A stretch of DNA of 64,000 nt, taken from an uncultured Prevotellaceae bacterium (GTDB lineage Bacteria; Bacteroidota; Bacteroidia; Bacteroidales; Bacteroidaceae). The notes beneath the pieces were generated by a model that was not told where the DNA came from, did not search any database, and saw only the letters and a program-made list of their open reading frames with translations. The first letter of the stretch is position 1. Every line of letters begins with the position of its first letter. Positions 1 through 6,914 of the stretch are shown here, one piece after another. The stretch covers positions 62,001 to 126,000 of the forward strand of contig ONCG01000007.1 in NCBI GenBank assembly GCA_900316285.1. Direction: 5' to 3'. Position numbers and translations under genes: made by a program.

Positions 1-783
1 TGGGTCGACCATTGTGATTTCCAAGACGGCGTCGACGGCAATTTCGATTGCAACAACCAAGCGAACTATGTGACGGTCACTTGGTGCCGCTTCCACTATC
101 TCATCGACCCCAAGGCAGGTGGCACGGGCGGAAGCGACGACCATCGCTATAGCAACCTCTGGGGAGGTAGCGATACGGCCTCCGACGAAGGTTACCTAAA
201 CACTACTTTCGCCTGCTGCTGGTGGGACGAAGGATGTCGCGAACGTATGCCCCGCATCCGTTTTGGAAAAGTGCACATCTTGAATTGCCTCTACTCCTCA
301 ACGCTTGCCAACTATTGTGTCGGCGTGGGTTATCGTAGCAATGTCTACATCGAGAAATGCGCCTTCACCAGTAGCAAGGCAAAGGCCACACCTTGGAAGA
401 ACTATGCCACGAAGAGCGGCTACACGGATTATAACGTAACGGTTGTAGGCAACCTCGGGGCTACAGACACGCAGAAGCGTTCGGGCAACATCGACTACTT
501 CATTCCTTCCTCGCAATACACCTACGACGCCCTCGAGGCCAGCGAGGTGGAAGCTGCCGTTTCCGATCCTTCAACGGGTGCCGGCGCTACGCTCGACATC
601 AAGGAAGGCGAGCCCTTCACGACTTCCATCAACGTGGAAGCAACCAGCGAGCCTACCGTCGTCGAAACCATCTACTACAATTCGGCGGGCATCAGGGTTT
701 CATCCAACACCAAGGGTTTGCTCATCAAGACGGACGTGATGAGCGACCACACGAGAAAAACAAGTAAGATGATTGGGCGATGA
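1..783 (+). CDS. Pectate lyase (PL1-like), C-terminal part; 5' end outside window
   Basis: The reading frame is open from base 1 and ends at TGA 781-783, so only the last 260 residues are present. The first residues (WVDHCDFQDGVDGNFD) and the following VTVTWCRFHY segment resemble the parallel beta-helix core of family 1 pectate lyases, which cleave alpha-1,4-galacturonan by beta-elimination outside the cell. The internal ATG at 70 lies inside this conserved helix and is not the real start. The last 60 residues form a separate tail (YYNSAGIRVSSNTKG followed by basic residues) of the kind that ends many secreted Bacteroidales proteins; I infer a role in export or surface sorting. It converges with trmO, 23 bp away. 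The subfamily is uncertain because the catalytic N-terminal part is missing. Confidence 0.8.
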   Translation, partial: WVDHCDFQDGVDGNFDCNNQANYVTVTWCRFHYLIDPKAGGTGGSDDHRYSNLWGGSDTASDEGYLNTTFACCWWDEGCRERMPRIRFGKVHILNCLYSSTLANYCVGVGYRSNVYIEKCAFTSSKAKATPWKNYATKSGYTDYNVTVVGNLGATDTQKRSGNIDYFIPSSQYTYDALEASEVEAAVSDPSTGAGATLDIKEGEPFTTSINVEATSEPTVVETIYYNSAGIRVSSNTKGLLIKTDVMSDHTRKTSKMIGR

Positions 784-806
784 ACTCTTTGTCACCTCTC
801 AGACTA

Positions 807-1475
807 TCAAGAAGATAGCACGGTGAGCACTCCGTCGTTCACACGGAAATGAATATCACGACCCTCGAAAGGCATTCCATAAACCTTTTGGGGGTCGTTT
901 TGGTAATGTGGACGGGGGTCGAGTTCGAGCGTGTGGCGTAATGCCTTCAGTTGTTCTTCGCTGAAGACCTCATGTAGCTCATCGGGCAACACCACCTGGA
1001 GTTTCGGCCACTGCCGCTTGTCGACAAACCCTGATCGGGCATCAGCATGACTATCGGCATAGACGATGTAGGGTTTGATGTCAAAGATAGGCGTACCATC
1101 CATCAAGTCAGCACCCAACACGTGGATGATAGGACCGCGCGCACTCTCCCACTCCACGCTTTCAATCTTCACCGACGAGAGGCCAAGCGGATTAGGCCGG
1201 AACGGCGAGCGCGTAGCAAACACGCCTACTCGCTCATTTCCCCCAAGAACGGGAGGACGCACAACAGGACTCACGGCCTTGTGTGGGTTGGCGGAAAACT
1301 CCCAGATGAGCCACAGGTAGTCGAATTCCTCGATGCCCCGCAAATAGTCGGCATTGCGGAAAGCTGGCTCGAAGACTATCTCTCCGCGTAGTTCTTCGAC
1401 AAGTCCGCTCTGCTTGGGAATGCCAAACTTCGAGGTGAACGGCGAACGAAAATGGGCGATGGGTTGCAACTCCAT
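807..1475 (-). CDS. trmO: tRNA (N6-threonylcarbamoyladenosine(37)-N6)-methyltransferase TrmO
   Basis: TsaA/YaeB (TrmO) family, which uses S-adenosylmethionine to methylate t6A37 in tRNAs reading ACY codons. Seen: the family N-terminus MELQPIAHFRSPF, LVEELRGEIVFEP, the LWLIWEF segment and the signature FATRSPFRPNPLGLSSVK, followed by DGTPIFDIKPYIVYAD. This is a beta-barrel SAM-binding fold, not a Rossmann methyltransferase. At 222 aa it is a normal length. I chose ATG at 1475; an in-frame TTG two codons upstream is the alternative. It starts 15 bp after the PAP2 stop and is probably the last gene of the leftward set that begins at 5165. Confidence 0.93.
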   Translation of the reverse strand: MELQPIAHFRSPFTSKFGIPKQSGLVEELRGEIVFEPAFRNADYLRGIEEFDYLWLIWEFSANPHKAVSPVVRPPVLGGNERVGVFATRSPFRPNPLGLSSVKIESVEWESARGPIIHVLGADLMDGTPIFDIKPYIVYADSHADARSGFVDKRQWPKLQVVLPDELHEVFSEEQLKALRHTLELDPRPHYQNDPQKVYGMPFEGRDIHFRVNDGVLTVLSS

Positions 1476-1490
1476 AGGCAAGGATGATGA

Positions 1491-2171
1491 TCAGCTGATG
1501 TGTAGAACCAAGGGTAAAAGCAGGAAAACGACCAGCGTGAGCAATCCTACGGCAATAGGCATATAGGGATGATTCATATCGGAAGGTGGTTCCACCTTGG
1601 TCGTTCTCCAGAAAACATAGTACACAACGCTTGCAACGACAGCACCCAGCATCATTCCTGCCAACAAGTCGCCGGGATAATGAACACCCAGATAGAGTCG
1701 CGAATAGCAGAGGAGCAACGCCCAACAGGCAAGAAACGTAGTGAGCACTCGTCGTCGCAATAGCAGGCCGACGAAAAACACAAGTCCCCAGCTATTGCTG
1801 GCGTGCGACGAGGGGAACCCATAGCGGCCGCCCCGATGGTTGTCAACGATGTGAATCATTTCGCTGATGGGGTTCTCGAGATTGCTTGGGCGCAAACGAG
1901 CCACCACCGGACGGATGAAATGAGACGAAACGGCGTCGGTCAGTAGCAATATCACACCCATAGCGACAAGCGAATAGAGCACCACGCGCCAATTGAAATT
2001 GCGGAAGAGCACATAGATAATCGACAAGTAGAACGGTATCCACTCGAACTTCCGGCTACACAACCACATAAATGTATCAAAGTAAGACGAGTGCATTCCG
2101 TTCACGGCAAGAAGAATCGACGAGTCGCCTTCCACCAACCATTGTGAGATATCAAAATAGAGTTCTTCCAT
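1491..2171 (-). CDS. PAP2-superfamily membrane phosphatase
   Basis: 226-residue integral membrane protein of the type 2 phosphatidic acid phosphatase superfamily. The three catalytic blocks are present in order: an R-x6-RP form of the first motif (RPVVARLRP, about residue 90), PSSHAS (about 120) and SRLYLGVHYPGD (about 160) with the catalytic histidine. Five or six hydrophobic segments surround them. In this family the substrates are lipid pyrophosphates or phosphates; undecaprenyl pyrophosphate recycling or lipid A/phospholipid dephosphorylation are the usual roles and the sequence does not distinguish them. It lies 48 bp downstream of an LTA-synthase-like gene, so both probably act on envelope lipids. 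Confidence 0.9.
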   Translation of the reverse strand: MEELYFDISQWLVEGDSSILLAVNGMHSSYFDTFMWLCSRKFEWIPFYLSIIYVLFRNFNWRVVLYSLVAMGVILLLTDAVSSHFIRPVVARLRPSNLENPISEMIHIVDNHRGGRYGFPSSHASNSWGLVFFVGLLLRRRVLTTFLACWALLLCYSRLYLGVHYPGDLLAGMMLGAVVASVVYYVFWRTTKVEPPSDMNHPYMPIAVGLLTLVVFLLLPLVLHIS

Positions 2172-2219
2172 GATTTCAATGTTTTTTCTTAATCATCAGA
2201 GAGTGTATCGGCAGACTTT

Positions 2220-4112
2220 TCATCGTTTTTCGATATCGTCATAAAGCTTCTGCAGATAGGCCTGGCCTTTCTTCAACAATGCTTCATCGTTGCTATCGCC
2301 AGCTACCACCTTTTGCGACTTATTGTCGAAGATGAGCCTTCCGTTCTCGCTGACGATTCCAAAGGCATCGGGAACGGTGAAGAAGGCAAAGTGTGGCGTG
2401 CCGCTATGCAACATGTCCTTGCTGAAGAGGAACTCCTCGTGGGAAATGCCGAGCTGGGAAAGCAATGTAGCCGCAAGGTCTTGTTGGGAGCCAACGACAT
2501 CGACCGTTCGAGGTTCCTTCACCACACCGCCCACAAGAATCAGCGGAATCTCATAACGGCTGAAGTCGTAGTTGCTGATGTGAGGCGGATAGCAGCCGAG
2601 ATGATCGGGGACGATCACCACCAACGAACGTTGCCAACGATTGCTTGCACGAAGCTTTTTGACAAAGTCGCCCACACAATGATCAGCATAGGCGAAGGCA
2701 TTCAGCCGCTCGTCGGATAACTGATGATATGGTACATCGAAGGGTTCGTGGGAACTGGAGGTCTGCACAATGCGAAAAACGGGTCGCGACTTTCTCTCTG
2801 CACTTTGCCCACCGGAAGATGTGGAGCTCGCCAATTGTTCGTTAGCCAATAACCTATTGAACACCAGATGATCGGGAACGCCCCATTTGCTGAGCCTTTC
2901 CGACATCGGGAAGTCAACGTCAGAAACGATGTTGTCAATGCCTTGTGCCACCAAGTAGGAACGCATGTTCGTGAAGTCGGCATCACCTCCATAATAGTAA
3001 CGAACATCGTAGCCCGCACTCTTCAGGCTCCTAGCAATTGAAGGCAACGTAGCCGTTTTGCGAGGATACTTCATCAGGCTCATCGTGGGTTGGGCAGGAT
3101 AGCCGCTCAGAATAGAAACCAAGCCTCTGTCGGTTCTGAAGCTGTTGGCATGAAAGTGAGTGAAGAGCACACCCTGCTTTGCAAGGCTATCGAGCTCTTG
3201 AGCAACTCCATTTCCACCCAACGTCTTCATCAGCTTCGAAGAGAAGCTCTCGAGGATGAGCAGATAGATGTCTGGACGTTCATCCGTGAGCAGCTGTTCC
3301 GTCACTCCTTCTCCGCTCTCAGTCATTTCACGGAAGAGTTCCGCTGCTTCCTTATCATCAAGGAAGCGGTATTGCGATGCGAAGTTGCTCTCGTGGAGCA
3401 ACGATTCCATCAAGCTGAACATCGGGTTCACGGCAGCATGATTCAGTTCCTGCCGCTCGCTGAAGTAGGCTTTGCCCGTATTCATCGATGAAACCGTCAC
3501 GCCTCCCCTGATGCCCAAGAACATCAGTCCGCCTAATAATATATATAATAAGGTGGTCCATAGCTGATGGGCGACCAGCATCTTACGCCTTTTGCAGAAC
3601 CGCTTCAAGCCGAAACTCCAACAAGCGCCGAAATAAATGATGAGCGACAAGGCGCAGAAGAGAAACACCATCAGCACAATTTCTCCCACGCCAACACTTG
3701 CCATCGCGTCGCTGGGCGAAGAGAAGAAGTAGAACAGTGGTGTGGAATCGAGCGGGAAGCCCCAATACTCGTAGAGCACCAAGTTTAGCAGGAACGTGAG
3801 CGCAACCAACACGGAAGCAAGGAAGAGCCACACGCGGCAACACTTCCGTAGCAGTTTGCTTGGAGCCCAGACGGCTATCAACGACAACACCAAAGGCACA
3901 ATTGTGAGATAGCCGGCCATCGAGATGTCGAGTGGAAACCCATGCAGGCACACCCGGCACCAGTCGACCACCGATGAGTTGCCGAAAAGGCCCTTGTAGC
4001 AAACCATGAATATGGGCTTCTGTACGACGAACATCACCGTCCAGAAAGCCCATAAGCTAATCGTTTGCCAAAGGTAGGAGTTGCGTAAAAACTTCAAACC
4101 GTCTGGCTTCAT
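2220..4112 (-). CDS. LTA synthase family (sulfatase-fold) membrane enzyme
   Basis: 630 residues. About the first 200 hold five hydrophobic segments (near 15-40, 62-82, 92-114, 142-164, 185-203); the rest is an extracytoplasmic alkaline-phosphatase-fold domain. The metal/nucleophile pattern of the LtaS/MdoB/EptA class is visible: PDIYLLILES with the metal-binding Glu near 288, SFRTDRG with candidate nucleophile Thr327, YYGGDADFTNM, and VVIVPDHLG near residue 505. Family members transfer phosphoglycerol or similar groups from phospholipids to glycolipids, glucans or lipoteichoic acid. Gram-negative Bacteroidales lack LTA, so the acceptor is unknown. It lies 75 bp downstream of the ROK kinase and upstream of a PAP2 phosphatase that could recycle its lipid product. 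Confidence 0.88.
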   Translation of the reverse strand: MKPDGLKFLRNSYLWQTISLWAFWTVMFVVQKPIFMVCYKGLFGNSSVVDWCRVCLHGFPLDISMAGYLTIVPLVLSLIAVWAPSKLLRKCCRVWLFLASVLVALTFLLNLVLYEYWGFPLDSTPLFYFFSSPSDAMASVGVGEIVLMVFLFCALSLIIYFGACWSFGLKRFCKRRKMLVAHQLWTTLLYILLGGLMFLGIRGGVTVSSMNTGKAYFSERQELNHAAVNPMFSLMESLLHESNFASQYRFLDDKEAAELFREMTESGEGVTEQLLTDERPDIYLLILESFSSKLMKTLGGNGVAQELDSLAKQGVLFTHFHANSFRTDRGLVSILSGYPAQPTMSLMKYPRKTATLPSIARSLKSAGYDVRYYYGGDADFTNMRSYLVAQGIDNIVSDVDFPMSERLSKWGVPDHLVFNRLLANEQLASSTSSGGQSAERKSRPVFRIVQTSSSHEPFDVPYHQLSDERLNAFAYADHCVGDFVKKLRASNRWQRSLVVIVPDHLGCYPPHISNYDFSRYEIPLILVGGVVKEPRTVDVVGSQQDLAATLLSQLGISHEEFLFSKDMLHSGTPHFAFFTVPDAFGIVSENGRLIFDNKSQKVVAGDSNDEALLKKGQAYLQKLYDDIEKR

Positions 4113-4187
4113 ACTTCTTGCTATCCAAAGACTCCAGACAATCTACTTGAGGTAGAACGCCTGGAGAGAAGTTAACATTCAAACTGA

Positions 4188-5165
4188 TTATATTTCCCAA
4201 CCTACGGCACTTGCGCCGAGCACAGCAGCACTCGAGCCCTCAAGTCCGCTCACGAGGAACTTAGCCTTGCCCTTGAAGATCTTCAGCACATTCTCGTCGT
4301 AAGCCTTCTCAATGGGTTTCATGATCAGGTCGCCAGCTTTGGTCATACCTCCGAAGAAGATGAAGGCCTCAGGTGACGAGAAAGCGGCAAAGTCGGCACA
4401 AGCCTCACCCAGCAGACGTCCGGTGAACTCATAGATCTCGTTGGCAAGCTTGTCGCCCTTACCAGCAGCAATAGCAACATCGAGACTTGTGATCTTTTCG
4501 GGATCGAGCTCACGGAGCAAAGAAGGCTGAGTGGTAGTTGCCAACAATTCACGGGCCGTACGTGCCACACCCGTTGCCGAGCAATAGGTCTCGAGGCAAC
4601 CCTTACGACCACATCCGCAAGGACGACCATTCTCGCGGCGTACGATGACGTGTCCAAGCTCACCAGCAAAGCCGTCGCAGCCATAGACGAGCTGGCCGTT
4701 GATGACGATACCCGAGCCAACACCCGTACCCAGTGTGATCACGATGAAGTTTTTCATGCCACGAGCCACGCCGTAGATCATCTCACCGATAGCGGCGGCA
4801 TTAGCATCGTTGGTCAGAGCCACAGGAATGCCCAAACGCTCCTTGAACATAGCGGCCAGCGGCACGATTCCATCATGGCCCCACGACAGGTTGGGAGCAA
4901 ACTCGATGGTGCCGTTATAATAGTTGCCGTTAGGTGCACCAATACCCATTGCCTTGATCATGTCGATGCCTCCCACTTGTTCGATGATAGGCTCCAGAGC
5001 AGTCACGCAAGCGTCCACGTAGTCTTCCACTTTGTCGTAGCCCTGAGTCTTGATAGCGGTAGTGGCCTTGATCTCGCCACGACTGTCAACAATACCGAAG
5101 ACGGAGTTTGTTCCGCCCAAATCCAAACCGATCACATACGGTTTCAATGTCTGTTGTGTATCCAT
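4188..5165 (-). CDS. ROK-family sugar kinase (glucokinase-like)
   Basis: 325 residues. The N-terminal phosphate-binding segment VIGLDLGGTNSVFG (about 11-25), the sugar-binding NDANAAAIGE segment (about 120), the second phosphate loop ITLGTGVGSG and the ROK zinc signature (GELGHVIV followed by CGCGRKGCLETYCS, about 165-195) are all visible. There is no N-terminal helix-turn-helix, so this is a kinase and not a NagC-type repressor. Glucose is the commonest substrate for Bacteroidetes proteins of this type; N-acetyl-sugars or fructose are alternatives. A TAACTTTG box lies on the minus strand 43 bp upstream. It is the first gene of the leftward set that continues through 807. Confidence 0.92.
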   Translation of the reverse strand: MDTQQTLKPYVIGLDLGGTNSVFGIVDSRGEIKATTAIKTQGYDKVEDYVDACVTALEPIIEQVGGIDMIKAMGIGAPNGNYYNGTIEFAPNLSWGHDGIVPLAAMFKERLGIPVALTNDANAAAIGEMIYGVARGMKNFIVITLGTGVGSGIVINGQLVYGCDGFAGELGHVIVRRENGRPCGCGRKGCLETYCSATGVARTARELLATTTQPSLLRELDPEKITSLDVAIAAGKGDKLANEIYEFTGRLLGEACADFAAFSSPEAFIFFGGMTKAGDLIMKPIEKAYDENVLKIFKGKAKFLVSGLEGSSAAVLGASAVGWEI

Positions 5166-5208
5166 ACTTCTTATTACAAATTGGTTTTAGTTATTTGCGT
5201 ATATGGCG

Positions 5209-5216
5209 CAAAGTTA
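5209..5216 (-). promoter_or_regulatory. Bacteroidetes-type -7 box of the ROK kinase gene
   Basis: TAACTTTG on the minus strand matches TAnnTTTG and sits 43 bp before the ATG at 5165. No good TTTG -33 element is visible 19-21 bp further upstream, so the assignment rests on the -7 box and position only. Confidence 0.5.
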
Positions 5217-5306
5217 CAAAAAAGTTTCTAGTTTTGGGGTTCTCTTGTATAGTTTTTTTCAGAAAATCATGCGTCCTTTAACTTCTTTAACTCATTTCAT
5301 GCAAAT

Positions 5307-5340
5307 CTTTGAACTTTGGACTTTGAACTTTGAACTTTTA
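5307..5340 (+). repeat. 7-bp tandem repeat (CTTTGAA)x4
   Basis: Units at 5307, 5314 (CTTTGGA), 5321 and 5328, then a partial CTTTTA. Each full unit carries a TTTG. The third unit supplies the -33 element of the following promoter. Confidence 0.9.
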
Positions 5341-5352
5341 TTTGTACCTTTG
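5322..5352 (+). promoter_or_regulatory. Promoter of the LysE-type exporter gene
   Basis: TTTG (5322-5325), 19 bp, TACCTTTG (5345-5352): an exact match to the Bacteroidetes sigma-ABfr consensus. Only 8 bases separate the box from the ATG at 5361, so the predicted mRNA leader is just a few nucleotides. The -33 element lies inside the heptad repeat. Confidence 0.8.
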
Positions 5353-5360
5353 CAGTCGAT

Positions 5361-6023
5361 ATGCCATTCCATTTGCCTATCAACATATTGGATTTCATCT
5401 TCAAGGGACTGCTCATCGGCATGATTGCCTCTGCTCCCATGGGACCGGTCGGCGTGCTCTGCGTTCAGCGCACGTTGAAGAAAGGGCGTTGGTATGGTTT
5501 TGTGACGGGTGTGGGTGCTGCAGCCAGCGACATCATCTATGCCGCCATCACCGGTTTCGGTATGGCCTTCGTGATGGATTTCGTAAACAACGCACAGACA
5601 CGCTTCTATCTGCAAATCATTGGTTCCCTGATGCTTATGGCGTTTGGTTGGTATACTTATCGAACCGACCCAACGAAGAATATGCACCAGTCGAGCCAGA
5701 CAAAAGGAACGCTTACCTACAACGCCGTAACTGCCTTCCTTGTGACGTTGTCGAATCCGCTCATCGTGTTCCTCTTCTTGGCCCTTTATGCTCAGTTCGC
5801 CTTTGTGCTGCCCGACCATCCTTTCGAGATGATTGTGGGATTCTTGAGCATCGTTGGTGGCGCTCTCCTCTGGTGGTGGGGACTCACCTGGCTGGTCGAT
5901 AAGATTCGCTCGAAGTTTGACGAACAGGGCATCAAGATTATCAATCAGGTCATCGGTGTGACCGTGATCATCGGAAGCGTTATCATGTTGCTGGGCACCA
6001 CCACCAATCTCGTCAGAATTTAG
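5361..6023 (+). CDS. LysE/RhtB-family amino-acid exporter
   Basis: 220 residues with about six hydrophobic segments. The N-terminal GLLIGMIASAPMGPVGVLCVQRTL matches the LysE/RhtB start (a glycine- and proline-rich first helix followed by conserved QRTL), and TAFLVTLSNPLIVFLFLALYAQ matches the conserved second half. The family exports amino acids or related small metabolites; the substrate here cannot be read from sequence. The start at 5361 is fixed by the promoter 8 bp upstream. It is divergent from the ROK kinase and 34 bp upstream of the DUF4924 gene, which probably shares its transcript. Confidence 0.88.
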   Translation: MPFHLPINILDFIFKGLLIGMIASAPMGPVGVLCVQRTLKKGRWYGFVTGVGAAASDIIYAAITGFGMAFVMDFVNNAQTRFYLQIIGSLMLMAFGWYTYRTDPTKNMHQSSQTKGTLTYNAVTAFLVTLSNPLIVFLFLALYAQFAFVLPDHPFEMIVGFLSIVGGALLWWWGLTWLVDKIRSKFDEQGIKIINQVIGVTVIIGSVIMLLGTTTNLVRI

Positions 6024-6057
6024 CTATATTTGTTGAATCTCCAAATCACAGAATAAC

Positions 6058-6600
6058 GTGTTCATCGCACAAGAACTTCGCAAGAAAAGCATCGCAGAAT
6101 ACCTGCTTTACATGTGGCAGGTAGAAGACATCATCCGCGCTTATGACTGCTCGCTCAGCCGTTTGCGCCGCGAATACATCGCCCGTTTCGACTACGACGA
6201 CGAGCAGATCGAAGAAATGACCGACTGGTACGGCAACCTCGTCACGATGATGAACCAGGAAGGAAAGCGCCAATCGGGTCATCTGCAAATCAATCAGGTG
6301 GTGCTTCAACAGATGTCGGAATTGCATGCTCAGCTGCTTGCGAGCACGAAATTCCCGTTCTATACATCACAATATTATAAGGTGTTGCCGTTCATTGTGG
6401 AGTTGCGTAATCGCGGCGACAAGGACAAGAACGAGATTGAGACCTGCCTCGATGCCCTTTATGGCACGATGATGCTTCGCCTTCAGAACAAAGAGATTAC
6501 TCCCAACACGGCTCACGCCATCAAGGAAATCACCACTCTTCTTGGCATGCTCAGCGACTATTACGAGAAAGACCGCACCGAAGGACTCGAGTTCGAATAG
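6058..6600 (+). CDS. DUF4924 family protein
   Basis: 180 residues beginning at GTG. The N-terminal pattern (I-A-x-E-L-R-K-K, then A-E-Y-L-L-Y-M-W-Q-V-E-D-I-I-R-A) is the conserved start of DUF4924, a Bacteroidetes-only family of unknown function. It looks all-alpha and cytoplasmic: charged, no signal peptide, no membrane segment. GTG is chosen because the family signature begins within a few residues and there is no upstream ATG before the LysE stop. It follows the exporter by 34 bp. Confidence 0.85.
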   Translation: MFIAQELRKKSIAEYLLYMWQVEDIIRAYDCSLSRLRREYIARFDYDDEQIEEMTDWYGNLVTMMNQEGKRQSGHLQINQVVLQQMSELHAQLLASTKFPFYTSQYYKVLPFIVELRNRGDKDKNEIETCLDALYGTMMLRLQNKEITPNTAHAIKEITTLLGMLSDYYEKDRTEGLEFE

Positions 6601-6635
6601 TATCGCATCGTTGTTTCCACTTATTTTTATTCTAC

Positions 6636-6737
6636 GGTAGGGGCAGACTCCCGTGTCTGCCCGAGTCTCAACATGCTCCCCCCTACACAACCCCACGTGT
6701 TCAAATACTAGTGGGCAGACACGGGGCTGCCCCTACA
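6636..6737. repeat. REP/MITE-like inverted-repeat element, copy 1
   Basis: The gap 6601-6914 (314 bp) holds this element and then the thrA promoter. Its arms begin GGTAGGGGCAGAC (6636) and end CTGCCCCTACAC (6737), each about 26 bp and imperfectly complementary, with an inner CCCTACACAACC block. A second copy with the same arms and the same inner block is at 19345-19456. No ORF is present, so it is non-autonomous at best. Confidence 0.75.
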
Positions 6738-6817
6738 CGCCCATTATTGTCATACTCATAAATGCCTGGAAATCGAGGACCAATTACGCCCGATCTTGAA
6801 ATTATTGGCGATTTTTC

Positions 6818-6848
6818 TTTGTGTTTTCTTCGTTTTTCACTACCTTTG
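6818..6848 (+). promoter_or_regulatory. Promoter of the thrA operon
   Basis: TTTG (6818-6821), 19 bp, TACCTTTG (6841-6848). It lies 66 bp before the chosen thrA ATG. The short leader (about 60 nt) contains no evident threonine-rich leader peptide or attenuator. Confidence 0.75.
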
Positions 6849-6914
6849 CAGCCAAGTTATGCGATTCCCTCTTTGTATGAGGGTAGTATTAATAGTAATC
6901 AACTAAACACCAAC

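Noticed and set aside
6762-6914. N-terminal extension of thrA
   Set aside because: It overlaps the promoter, and the family N-terminus starts at 6915.
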